A stretch of 40,466 bases of DNA from Myxococcus stipitatus (GTDB lineage: Bacteria > Myxococcota > Myxococcia > Myxococcales > Myxococcaceae): assembly GCF_021412625.1 (NCBI RefSeq), contig NZ_JAKCFI010000024.1, forward strand, positions 1-40,466. The letters are read 5' to 3'. A program made the position numbers and the translations under genes. Of this stretch, positions 30,135 through 37,792 are shown in pieces (position 1 is the stretch's first letter; each line of letters opens with the position of its first letter). The notes under the pieces are model-generated. The model had not been told where the DNA came from and did no database searches. It saw only the letters and a program-made list of their open reading frames with translations.

Positions 30135-32390
30135 ATGAGAGAACCTTCCAGCGCGCGAGTGGCGGCATGGAGTCTGGCCATCCTGGGGCTGTTCATCGGC
30201 GCCTGCGGGGATGCATCCCAGGGCCATCGTGATGAAGCGCAGCCCGCCCCCTCCTCCCTGGCGGCGCCCTTGGGGTCGGTGGTCCCGCTCTTCGACTCCA
30301 GCACCCAGCTCGAGCCCGCGCTCGTGGTGGATACGCCGACGGCGCTCATCACCCGCCTCGGGGACCGGTCGCGCGATCGCCACGCCCGGGAAGCGCAGTT
30401 CCAGAGCTACGAGCACTACCTGCCGCTGTACTTCGAATATCGCACCTACGGCATCGAAATCATCGACAGGATCGCCAAGGGTGGCGGTGACATCACCGTC
30501 AACATCACCTCCCTCTGGCCCTTGGACACGCCGGACTTCCGAGCGTTCTACCAAGGTCAGGCGGTGCTCTCTCAATATTGGTTCAACGTGGACATGGCGC
30601 AGGTGGACCCACTGCACTACACGGCCACCATCAATTACAACGGGAAGGAGAACCGGCGGATCCAGGTGGGCGACCGCATGGAGATTGAAATCAGCCCCTT
30701 CATGCTCCCTCCCGTCATGGGACGCGCCAACTATTACGGGACGGCGTTCCTCTACATCGTGGGCCAGGGCGGCATGGTGCCCTGGGAAGGGAGGGGCTCG
30801 AACCTGGACTCGTTTCCCCTGCCGGAGGCAGCCTGGCTGGGGGGACGAACGACGCTCGGCTACAACTACTCGAACGAGCCGGCGCACCTGTTCAAGCAGC
30901 TGGCGACGAACACGGCGCCAGGGAACGCCCAGCCGTTCGTCGAGGGACGGCGACTGCATCACACCGATTTCGGCGATGGCTCCCACTCGGAGGCTGGCAA
31001 CCCGACCTTCACCGCGCAGCAGAACAAGCTCGGGCCCGCATATATCGCTCGCAGCTGCATTGCCTGCCACACCAACAATGGCCGCGCGCTTCCTCCCGAC
31101 CCGGCGACATCTCTGTATGCCTTGCGGTTCTATGTGAATGACGCCCCCTGGGCGGACGTTCACTATCGGCTCAACGGAGGCTCCCAGCAGAGCTTCCGGA
31201 TGGCGCATGACAGCTCCAACGCGAACACCCACCTGCTCAAGGACATCCCGGCGGGCACGGCCGTCCAGTACCACTTCACCATTGGCAACTCCGCGGGAGG
31301 GTTGAGCACCACGTCCCCAGTGAGCTTCACGGTGAGCGGCGGTGGTACCAGTGGAGGCAATCTCTTTGGCCACGTCGTCGTCGCGCCTCCCCTCCGCTAT
31401 ACCGTCAGGGTGGGCGCGGTCGGCACCTCCGTGACGGCGCATCCGGCGTTGGGGTGGGTCCTTCAACCGCAGAGCACCACCGGTAGCCCCGAGGGCAACG
31501 TGAGCATCTCGGGCTGGACGTTGACGAACGGCACGTTCGGAGATGGCACGGGCTATCAGCTGCGGCGCCCCGTCTACGACTTCACGGGTCCCGTTCCCAC
31601 GTACCATTCGGCTCGCATCACGCCGCCCCTGGTCGGGTTGGGCCTGCTGGAGGCGCTCGATGAGGGCACGATTGCCAGCCTCGCTGATGCCAACGATGCC
31701 AATGGCGACGGCATCTCCGGGCGCATGCAGACGGTGGTCGATCCCCAGACGGGCCAGCCGCGCATGGGGCGCTTCGGCTGGAAGGCGGGCAAGGCGAGGC
31801 TCAGGCATCAGATCGCGAACGCGCTCAATGTCGACATGGGGGTCACCACCTCCGTCTTCCCCGTTCCGGATTGTGGCTCGGCACAGACCTGTGCCGGAGC
31901 AAGCACCGAGTTGGCTGACGCGGACCTGGACAGGATGGTGCGCTACATCGCCCTGCTCGGGGTCCCCGCGCGGCGCAATCTCAGTGATTCTCAGGCGCTC
32001 CAGGGGGAAGGTCTCTTCGCCAGCCTGGGCTGCGCCCGGTGCCACGTCACGACGTTGACGACCAGCCCGTATCATCCTTACAGCGAGCTGCGCGGCCAGG
32101 TGATTCATCCCTACACCGACATGCTGTTGCATGACATGGGGCCAGGGCTGGCGGACAACCTCCCGGAGGAGGGGGCCACGGGCGCGGAGTGGCGCACGCC
32201 ACCGCTCTGGGGCATTGGCTTGACGGCTGGCGTCAGCGGCGGGGAGGCCTATCTGCATGATGGTCGTGCGCGCAGCCTCTCCGAGGCCATCCTGTGGCAC
32301 GGTGGGGAGGCCGAGTCCTCCAAGGAGGCCTTCCGCGTCCTGAGCGGCTCCCAGCGGACGGCGCTGCTCAAGTTCTTGCAGTCACTCTGA
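30135..32390 (+). CDS. Di-haem DUF1111-family oxidoreductase-like lipoprotein with inserted CBM-like module
   Basis: The 751-residue protein has a lipoprotein signal (SLAILGLFIGACG, Cys24) and two c-type haem motifs, CIACH (308-312) and CARCH (633-637). The C-terminal region (ITPPLVGLGLLEALDE, DGISGRMQ, RFGWKAGKARLRHQ, DMGPGLADN, WRTPPLWGIG, YLHDGRARSLSEAILWHGGE) is characteristic of DUF1111 di-haem peroxidase-like proteins. Between the haems, residues about 327-400 (LRFYVNDAPWADVHYRLNGG, IPAGTAVQYHFTIGN) look like an inserted carbohydrate-binding module, which explains the extra length over the usual 450-500 residues. ATG 30135 is preceded by an unusually AT-rich stretch (30060-30118). Probably an exported redox protein; the substrate is unknown. 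Confidence 0.9.
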   Translation: MREPSSARVAAWSLAILGLFIGACGDASQGHRDEAQPAPSSLAAPLGSVVPLFDSSTQLEPALVVDTPTALITRLGDRSRDRHAREAQFQSYEHYLPLYFEYRTYGIEIIDRIAKGGGDITVNITSLWPLDTPDFRAFYQGQAVLSQYWFNVDMAQVDPLHYTATINYNGKENRRIQVGDRMEIEISPFMLPPVMGRANYYGTAFLYIVGQGGMVPWEGRGSNLDSFPLPEAAWLGGRTTLGYNYSNEPAHLFKQLATNTAPGNAQPFVEGRRLHHTDFGDGSHSEAGNPTFTAQQNKLGPAYIARSCIACHTNNGRALPPDPATSLYALRFYVNDAPWADVHYRLNGGSQQSFRMAHDSSNANTHLLKDIPAGTAVQYHFTIGNSAGGLSTTSPVSFTVSGGGTSGGNLFGHVVVAPPLRYTVRVGAVGTSVTAHPALGWVLQPQSTTGSPEGNVSISGWTLTNGTFGDGTGYQLRRPVYDFTGPVPTYHSARITPPLVGLGLLEALDEGTIASLADANDANGDGISGRMQTVVDPQTGQPRMGRFGWKAGKARLRHQIANALNVDMGVTTSVFPVPDCGSAQTCAGASTELADADLDRMVRYIALLGVPARRNLSDSQALQGEGLFASLGCARCHVTTLTTSPYHPYSELRGQVIHPYTDMLLHDMGPGLADNLPEEGATGAEWRTPPLWGIGLTAGVSGGEAYLHDGRARSLSEAILWHGGEAESSKEAFRVLSGSQRTALLKFLQSL

Positions 32391-32401
32391 GTCGACGGGG
32401 G

Positions 32402-32428
32402 GCGGCGCCCGGTCCGGCCCGGCGCCGC
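32402..32428 (+). terminator. First hairpin after the DUF1111 gene
   Basis: Perfect 8-bp inverted repeat GCGGCGCC/GGCGCCGC with an 11-base loop, starting 12 bases after the stop codon. It is followed immediately by a second hairpin. Confidence 0.55.
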
Positions 32429-32433
32429 TCCCG

Positions 32434-32466
32434 GCACGGCCCGCGAATCCGCGGGCCTTGCCGTGC
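32434..32466 (+). terminator. Second hairpin after the DUF1111 gene
   Basis: Inner 8-bp stem GGCCCGCG/CGCGGGCC with a 4-base loop. An alternative outer pairing is GCACGGC/GCCGTGC. Together with the preceding hairpin it makes a tandem terminator-like structure. Confidence 0.6.
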
Positions 32467-32631
32467 ATGCTGGAGGCGGAAGGGACGAAGGCTTTCCGGG
32501 GGCCTCGTTCTAGTTGCCGGAAGCAATGGCCAGCTTCGTGACTCTCGAATGGCTGAACGCATTCGTGAGGACGGGCTGCCTTGGGCTTCCTGGTTCATCC
32601 CATTCCGGGATGGCTCCAGCGAGGGGGTACC

Positions 32632-33267
32632 TTGAAAGTTCATCGTGTCGGGTGTGTCTTGGTCGTGAGCATGGCCCTGTTGCAGGCCTGTGGCGGTCCT
32701 GCCGATGCGCTGTCAGACGGGGCGGGCACGGAGTCCGAACAGGTGCAGATTGGCGAGGCGCATTCGGAGCTCTCCGTCTCCGGATACTCCGTGAGCTTGA
32801 ACATCCATGGTGGCACGAACGGGGGGGAGGGACGTCTGGCCTGTGCAAGTGGCTACGTGGTTGTCGGCTTCTACGGACGCGCCTGGGACTTCCTCGAGCG
32901 GTTCGGTGTCGTCTGCGCTTTCCTCAACGCGGACGGAACCTTGGGCGGGCAGTACTCCACGGGCTACGTGGGGGGCACGGGTGGAACGGACTTCGGCACC
33001 ATCAAGTGCCCGACCAATATGGCCGCGGTCGGTGTGCGAGGGCGCGCGATGAATTACGTGGACCGGTTTGGCCTCTATTGCTCTGGGGTCAGCAACTGGA
33101 AGACCTATGGGACCGTGCAGGCGGTGACAAACATGGCAGGGGGGAGTGGGGGCGCGAGCTTCGAGAACGACCTGGCGCCAGCGGGCTATGTGCTGACGTC
33201 GTTCAACACGCGCTCCGCGACGTACGTGGATCGGCTCCAGGGCGTCGCTTCATTCATCTCGCCGTAG
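32632..33267 (+). CDS. Lipoprotein with three YVDRxG-type repeats
   Basis: The 211-residue protein has a lipoprotein signal (CVLVVSMALLQACGG). The mature part has three related repeats: VVGFYGRAWDFLERFGVVC, VGVRGRAMNYVDRFGLYC and TSFNTRSATYVDRLQGVASF. This G..GR...YVDR.G..C pattern resembles beta-prism-like repeats seen in jacalin/VOMI-related bacterial surface proteins; the fold is a guess. The start is chosen as TTG 32632 because GAGGGGG (32621-32627) lies just before it. An upstream TTG at 32581 lacks a ribosome binding site. Sugar binding is possible but unproven. The gene ends near a bidirectional hairpin. Confidence 0.8.
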   Translation: MKVHRVGCVLVVSMALLQACGGPADALSDGAGTESEQVQIGEAHSELSVSGYSVSLNIHGGTNGGEGRLACASGYVVVGFYGRAWDFLERFGVVCAFLNADGTLGGQYSTGYVGGTGGTDFGTIKCPTNMAAVGVRGRAMNYVDRFGLYCSGVSNWKTYGTVQAVTNMAGGSGGASFENDLAPAGYVLTSFNTRSATYVDRLQGVASFISP

Positions 33268-33287
33268 GTTTCGGCGTTCGAGGTCGG

Positions 33288-33313
33288 CATCTCTCGCCTA
33301 CGGGCGGGAGATG
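33288..33313. terminator. Bidirectional hairpin between convergent genes
   Basis: CATCTCTCGCC (33288-33298) pairs with GGCGGGAGATG (33303-33313) through 11 bp including one G-U, loop TACG. It lies between the repeat lipoprotein (plus) and the SnoaL-like gene (minus) and overlaps the last codons of the latter. Confidence 0.55.
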
Positions 33314-33768
33314 TCGGCTCCGCCGAGGTCCTCGGGCGTGAGTTTCAGCGCCTCGCTGATCGCCAGGACGTCCTGGTACTCGCGCCAGTGCTGAATCAGG
33401 CCGTCGCGGACCCGCAGCACGCCGATGAGGGTCGCCGACGCGCGCAGGCCGGTGGTGGTGACCGTCCCAGCCAGCTCGTATTCGACGACGATGACCTCGG
33501 GGTCGCGGGTCTGGTGTGTCGCCAGTTCGCGGAACTGCTCGAAACGCACCGGCAGGACCGCGCTTCTGGCGCGGTAGAACGCCAGCCACGCCTCGCGGCC
33601 CTCATGACGTCGCATGCCTGGAGGGGAGAACGGGGTCTCGACCACGACATCTTCGGCCAACAGCTCCGCTGGGAGGAGCGTCGCCTCTTCCCCGACGAGG
33701 GCTTCCTGCATGCGCTGGTAGATGGCGAGAGGACCCGCGGACTCCGGTGCCGACTGTGTCACGGTCAT
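33298..33768 (-). CDS. SnoaL-like/NTF2-fold protein
   Basis: The 156-residue protein has the NTF2/SnoaL pattern: LAEDVVVETPFSPPGMRRHE, GREAWLAFYRARSAVLP, then VVEYELAGTVTTTG, IGVLRVRDGLIQHWREYQDV. These proteins are small polyketide-cyclase- or isomerase-like enzymes, or simply ligand binders; the substrate cannot be told. AGGAGG sits only one base before ATG 33768, so GTG 33762 (seven bases from AGGAGG) may be the true start. It is divergent from a TetR gene, with two palindromic operators between, so it is probably the target of that repressor. Confidence 0.85.
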   Translation of the reverse strand: MTVTQSAPESAGPLAIYQRMQEALVGEEATLLPAELLAEDVVVETPFSPPGMRRHEGREAWLAFYRARSAVLPVRFEQFRELATHQTRDPEVIVVEYELAGTVTTTGLRASATLIGVLRVRDGLIQHWREYQDVLAISEALKLTPEDLGGADISRP

Positions 33769-33785
33769 GCCTCCTGAGATAAGAT

Positions 33786-33821
33786 GAGTTCGACTCAGGA
33801 TTCTTAGTGAGTCCGACTCAT
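33786..33821. promoter_or_regulatory. Two palindromic operators for the divergent TetR regulator
   Basis: TGAGTTCGACTCA (33786-33798) and TGAGTCCGACTCA (33809-33821) are two copies of TGAGT-NCG-ACTCA, spaced 23 bases centre to centre (about two helical turns), between the divergent SnoaL-like and TetR genes. Placement and symmetry fit operators for the TetR product, controlling both genes. Confidence 0.8.
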
Positions 33822-33842
33822 TTTTGCAAGGAGGGACGATTG

Positions 33843-34445
33843 ATGGCGCGAGAAGGTGGTCCGCCCGCTGGAGGCGGTGAAGGTGAACGCCCCGTTCGTG
33901 CGGATGCCCGCCGCAATCGCGCGCGCATCCTGGATGCGGCCGAGGCCGTATTCGCCGAGCAGGGCGCGTCGGCGTCGACCGAGGCCGTGGCCGCGCACGC
34001 GGGCGTCGCGATTGGCACCGTGTTCCGGCACTTCCCAACCAAGCCCGAGCTGCTCCAGGCCGTGGTGATGCACCTGCTCGACCGGCTCATCACGGAAGTC
34101 GACGCGATGGTCGGCAATCAGGACGCAGTCACCGCGCTGTTCGAGTTCTGCGCCCGCGTCATGGAGATCAGCGCCCGAAACAGGGCGGTGTTTGCCCGCC
34201 TCGCCGAAACCGGGGTCCGGGTCCGTGTCGGAGACGCGTTGGCCCGCCTCCGGCCCGGCATCGACCTGCTGCTCGAACGCGCTCAGAAAGCGGGCACCGT
34301 CCGCGACGACCTGCGCCCCGCCGAGCTGATCGCCCTGCTCGCGGCCATCTGCCAGGAGGCGCTCGCTGATGAGTGGAGCGAATCATTCCGCCAGCGCGCG
34401 CTCACCCTCCTCTTCGACGGCATGCGGCCGACCGCGAGACGTTGA
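33843..34445 (+). CDS. TetR/AcrR-family transcriptional regulator
   Basis: The 200-residue protein has an N-terminal TetR DNA-binding domain (RILDAAEAVFAEQGASAS, AVAAHAGVAIGTVFRHFPTK, about residues 27-74). A helical ligand domain follows, resembling the SbtR-like C-terminal type (ARNRAVFARLAETGVRV, ICQEALADEWSESFRQRALT). ATG 33843 follows AGGAGGG by seven bases. It is divergent from the SnoaL-like gene, with two perfect palindromes between them, so it probably represses itself and that gene. The inducer is unknown. Confidence 0.93.
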   Translation: MAREGGPPAGGGEGERPVRADARRNRARILDAAEAVFAEQGASASTEAVAAHAGVAIGTVFRHFPTKPELLQAVVMHLLDRLITEVDAMVGNQDAVTALFEFCARVMEISARNRAVFARLAETGVRVRVGDALARLRPGIDLLLERAQKAGTVRDDLRPAELIALLAAICQEALADEWSESFRQRALTLLFDGMRPTARR

Positions 34446-34480
34446 CCGCAATCCCACGCCTTGATGCGTTCATGCCACGG

Positions 34481-34723
34481 TCATCTGATGGGGGGCGGTA
34501 CAGGTTCGCTTGCCTCGAGGAAGGGGTCGACGGCTGCGACCATCGCCGGGGACTCGAAGAGGTCGTAGTGCGTGCGGCCGGGCAAGATGGCGAGGCTCGA
34601 CTTGAGGCGGCCGCTGCCGTCGTGGCCGCCATCGCGCTGGCCTCCGGCGAGCAACTCGTAGAGCCGGATGATGTACGAGGGGGGCATGGAGTCCGCGTCG
34701 ACGAACACGACGAGCACGGGCAT
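34481..34723 (-). pseudogene. Remnant of an alpha/beta hydrolase, C-terminal third
   Basis: The 80-residue frame reads MPVLVVFVDADSMPPSYIIR, then LYELLAGGQRDGG, SLAILPGRTHYDLFESP and VAAVDPFLEA. This matches the C-terminal segment of alpha/beta hydrolases (catalytic Asp region and the His of THY). The nucleophile region and the N-terminal two thirds are missing, and the bases upstream instead hold the next gene's ribosome binding site. Probably a fragment left by a deletion. Confidence 0.7.
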
Positions 34724-34807
34724 GATGAAGGCCCGCGCGTCGATTCACGGGCTCGCGGAAGGAAGGATTCCTCGGAACGGGAGGCGTCCCTATTCAGGGA
34801 GGATGAG

Positions 34808-35686
34808 ATGGCGAGTCTGGGTGTGTCGAAGGAGCATCTGCTCTCCCGCGGAGCGGCGAGGTTCAAGGACCTTGTCTATCTGGCGCTGCAGGACAAGAAG
34901 TTGCACAAGAAGGAGGTCCCACACACGCGACTTGGAAGTGTCGACGGCGGCGAGCTCGCCAGCGTCGCGGACCTTCCCTGGAACGCGGCGGGCATGTGTG
35001 TCGCGAAGGCACCGAGCGAGAAGCTGGTGGTGGTCTCCGGTGATGGGAAGGTCTTCACCTACGTGGGCGGAGAAGAGGGCTCGGAGACCATTTCCAAGCC
35101 CGCGGACCTTCGAGGCTGTGCGTCCATCGCGGGTCAGGCCCATGCCTTCGGGATGGGGCGGGAGGTCTTCCGACGCGAAGGGGAGGGGCGCTGGCGCGCC
35201 ATGCATGCGCCCAAGGCCAAGGGCGACCAGGTCGTGGGGTTCGAGGCGCTCGATGGCTTCGATGCCAAAGACCTCTACGCGGTGGGCTGGGACGGGGAGA
35301 TATGGCACTGCGACCAGGGGACATGGACGCAGTGTTCGAGCCCAGCCCAGGTCATCCTGACCGCGGTGTGCTGCGCCGGAGATGGACAGGTCTATGCAGG
35401 CGGGCAGTCAGGGACGTTGTTGCGTGGGCGCGGGAAGAAGTGGGAGGTCGTCAAGACCGGGCTGGGTGAAGACCTCTGGGACATTCGATGGTTCATGGGC
35501 CAGCTCTATGTGGCGACCCTGAGCGCCTTGTATGTGCTCGAGGGAGGGGCGCTGGTGGCTGTCGATTTCGGTCGCAACGCCCCGAAGAGTTTCTACAAGC
35601 TGACCGATGCGGAGGGCGTGCTCTGGTCGATTGGACAGAAGAACGTCTGCTCATTCGACGGCGCTGAATGGCGGCGCTGGGAATGA
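34808..35686 (+). CDS. Beta-propeller-like (WD40/BNR-type) protein
   Basis: The 292-residue protein has no signal peptide. After an N-terminal helical part (RFKDLVYLALQDKKLHKKEV) it has repeating short beta motifs: LVVVSGDGKVFTYVGGEEGS, AKDLYAVGWDGEIWHCDQGT, DGQVYAGGQSGTLLRGRGKK, VLWSIGQKNVCSFDGAEWRR. The pattern (D)G..Y..G..G.(I/L)...(G)..W is that of BNR/PSII-assembly-like propellers. ATG 34808 follows GGGAGG. Such cytoplasmic propellers occur in myxobacteria with unclear roles; no toxin or secretion partner is adjacent. A hairpin at 35743-35774 lies downstream. Confidence 0.75.
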   Translation: MASLGVSKEHLLSRGAARFKDLVYLALQDKKLHKKEVPHTRLGSVDGGELASVADLPWNAAGMCVAKAPSEKLVVVSGDGKVFTYVGGEEGSETISKPADLRGCASIAGQAHAFGMGREVFRREGEGRWRAMHAPKAKGDQVVGFEALDGFDAKDLYAVGWDGEIWHCDQGTWTQCSSPAQVILTAVCCAGDGQVYAGGQSGTLLRGRGKKWEVVKTGLGEDLWDIRWFMGQLYVATLSALYVLEGGALVAVDFGRNAPKSFYKLTDAEGVLWSIGQKNVCSFDGAEWRRWE

Positions 35687-35742
35687 CGTTTGCCGGGGGC
35701 CTCCGCCGCGCCGCCTCGTGAGAGGCGACGCGTGCGCACGGA

Positions 35743-35774
35743 GCGCCCCTGGCCGACACCGAACCACGGGGCGC
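35743..35774. terminator. Hairpin between convergent genes
   Basis: GCGCCCC (35743-35749) pairs with GGGGCGC (35768-35774); TGG/CCA extends the stem past a one-base bulge. It lies between the propeller gene (plus) and the S37 peptidase (minus), so it could stop both transcripts. A second, 6-bp hairpin (CGCCTC/GAGGCG) stands at about 35712-35727. Confidence 0.5.
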
Positions 35775-35810
35775 CCAGGCGCTTGCGTCATGCGTCCCGA
35801 CACGCGCTCG

Positions 35811-37235
35811 TCATGGCGCGGACAGGGGCTTCGAGGTCGCCGCCTCGGCCGCATGCTCGAGTGCCTCCGTGGCGGGAGCGCTCACCCCCATCCAGGCGAA
35901 GAGGCGCTCCAGGACGAAGGCCCGCTCGGGCTCGGCGAGGCCGGCGATGTTCGCACCGTGGTTGCCCCCCGGAGCGAAGAAGCGGAACGCATCGTTGTCC
36001 TCGCGCACGGAGAATGCCGTGGCGGAATACGGGTCATTCTCCCCGTAGATGAAGAGCATCCGCTCTCCGTGGTCGCGCACCCAGTGCTCCACCCGAAGCA
36101 TGGCCTCCATGTCGAACGGCTCCGTCACGGGGAAGCTCACGTACACGTCAGGCGTGTTCTCCCCGGGGTAACGCAGAAGCCCTCGCAGGTGTTTCGTGGG
36201 GAAGCGCGACCAGCCCAGCTGCGTCGCGGCCTGATAGTAGGCGTACTCGAAGGGGGCGATGAAGCGGTCCGCATAGGTGTAGACAACGCCGACGACTTCG
36301 TCCAGGAACGCGAACGTCTCCTCCGCCGGCGCGCCGGGCGCGGGGATGCTCGCGCACGCGGACGCGCCGCCGTACTGCCAGAAGTAGAAGAACGCCTCGA
36401 CGGCGGAGAACTCCAGCGCGCGGTCCGGACCGCCCACGACGGTGAAGCCGGTGTTCAACTTCGCTCCCAGCGCTTCCACGAAGGGCAGGAGCTCCTCGCG
36501 GCGCCGCAGCACGTCCTGCTGGAAGGACTCCAGCTTCGCGCGGCAGTCAGCGTCCCCCAGCGTCGCGAGGAAGTGGACGTAGCGCACGTCGTACAGCCCA
36601 TGGTTGCTGGGCGCGACATACGGAAGGGTGGCGTCCACGTCATTGGGGTAGAAATAGCGGTGATACACGGCCGTCACCCCGCCCTTGCTGCCTCCGGTGG
36701 AGAGCCAGCGCGCGGGGTAAAGGGGCTTGAAGGCCTGGACGGCGCGGTGGCTGTCGCTCGCGGCCTGGTAGATGGTGAGCAGCCGCGTATCCCGGGTTGC
36801 CGGGATGGACGTCCCCATGAAGCGGTGCTCCACGGAGAGCTGGTTGGCGCCGAGCAAGGCGGTGGGCTCGGCCTGCCAGGGCCTGGATGCCAGCATGTAG
36901 CCCTCGGTGGAGAGCACCATGGGCGCGTCCACCGAGCGGTGAAGGAGCGTCATCCGGAGCGCGAAGCGCTCCCCTTGGGGATTCTCATGGTCCGCTGGCT
37001 GGTCGAGTTTCAGCAGGAAGAAGCGCGTGCCCGGAAACGGCGACGGCTGCTCGAGGACGACACTGAGCCCGGGGATGGCTTGGAGCCGGGCGAGGATGTC
37101 TTCGGATTCCGCCGGGGTCTCGAGCGAGGCCACGGACTGCTCCGGTGGGGGAAGCTCCGCGAGGGATGTCTCCCCACACGCCTGCAGCATCATGGCCATG
37201 GCCAGCAGCCATCTCGCGCTGTGAGTCTTTGTCAT
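35811..37235 (-). CDS. Secreted S37-family (PS-10-type) peptidase, lipoprotein
   Basis: The 474-residue protein has a lipoprotein signal (WLLAMAMMLQACGE, Cys20). It shows the S37/PS-10 aminopeptidase pattern: STEGYML, NQLSVEHRFMGTS, then STGGSKGGVTAVYHRYFYPN with nucleophile Ser183. DVDATLPYVAPSNHG follows. The Asp in YGENDPYSA and the His in PGGNHGANI complete the triad. It probably cleaves N-terminal peptides (tripeptidyl-type activity is known in Streptomyces members) at the cell surface. ATG 37235 has AGGTG upstream. The longer frame is not supported. The 85 bases before it hold its promoter and a short hairpin. Confidence 0.9.
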   Translation of the reverse strand: MTKTHSARWLLAMAMMLQACGETSLAELPPPEQSVASLETPAESEDILARLQAIPGLSVVLEQPSPFPGTRFFLLKLDQPADHENPQGERFALRMTLLHRSVDAPMVLSTEGYMLASRPWQAEPTALLGANQLSVEHRFMGTSIPATRDTRLLTIYQAASDSHRAVQAFKPLYPARWLSTGGSKGGVTAVYHRYFYPNDVDATLPYVAPSNHGLYDVRYVHFLATLGDADCRAKLESFQQDVLRRREELLPFVEALGAKLNTGFTVVGGPDRALEFSAVEAFFYFWQYGGASACASIPAPGAPAEETFAFLDEVVGVVYTYADRFIAPFEYAYYQAATQLGWSRFPTKHLRGLLRYPGENTPDVYVSFPVTEPFDMEAMLRVEHWVRDHGERMLFIYGENDPYSATAFSVREDNDAFRFFAPGGNHGANIAGLAEPERAFVLERLFAWMGVSAPATEALEHAAEAATSKPLSAP

Positions 37236-37272
37236 GCGATGCACCTGGGGGGGTTCGAGGTGCTGTGCAAAC

Positions 37273-37302
37273 GCATGCCGGGCACCGCCATATCGGGCAT
37301 GC
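37273..37302 (-). terminator. Possible hairpin after the DUF6223 gene
   Basis: GCATGCC (37273-37279) pairs with GGCATGC (37296-37302), 16-base loop, 19 bases downstream of the DUF6223 stop on the minus strand. The same bases also form a direct repeat GCATGCCGG. Weak. Confidence 0.3.
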
Positions 37303-37320
37303 CGGACCCCCTTGGCGGAG

Positions 37321-37731
37321 TCAGTCCGGTCGGACGGTCTGGCGGGAGCGGGCCAGCGCCAGCGCGCCGAGGACCATGCCAATCACCCCCATCGCCAAGG
37401 CCACGAAGGCCCCGCCTCGCCCGTTTCCGGTGCCGATGTCACCCGTGGAGCGAGCCAGATGCAAGCCGCTGAGGAGCACGCCGAAAATGGCCGCCACGAG
37501 GGCGGTGGTGGCCTTGCTTCGCCTGGTGGCGGCGTCGGGACCCCGGGCGGAGCGGGCCAGGGCCCTCCCTCCGATGACCACGCTGCACAGCCCCACCGCG
37601 GCGGCCACGAGGGCTTCGAATCGCCCGGAGCCGGTGCCGAGTGGCGAGGCGGCATGACTCACCCCTCCATCGAGTACAGCCACCACGAACAGCGCGACAC
37701 AACCCCAACTCGAGTTCCGAAACAGGGACAT
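37321..37731 (-). CDS. DUF6223-family small membrane protein
   Basis: The 136-residue protein has a signal-like N-terminus (WGCVALFVVAVLDGGVSHA) and three further hydrophobic segments (EALVAAAVGLCSVVIGGRAL, TTALVAAIFGVLLSGLHL, GGAFVALAMGVIGMVLGALA). Internal repeats include RALARSA / ALALARSR and the STGDIGTGNGRGG loop, as in DUF6223 proteins. Function unknown; inner membrane expected. ATG 37731 with AGGGA near. An AraC regulator gene lies 61 bases upstream on the same strand and may be co-transcribed or control it. A broken copy exists at 19330-19440. Confidence 0.8.
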   Translation of the reverse strand: MSLFRNSSWGCVALFVVAVLDGGVSHAASPLGTGSGRFEALVAAAVGLCSVVIGGRALARSARGPDAATRRSKATTALVAAIFGVLLSGLHLARSTGDIGTGNGRGGAFVALAMGVIGMVLGALALARSRQTVRPD

Positions 37732-37792
37732 GGAAGCGTCTCCTCCTCGCCCGGACGCTAGGGGCGAAGCAGGACGCTGGATTGGACGAATT

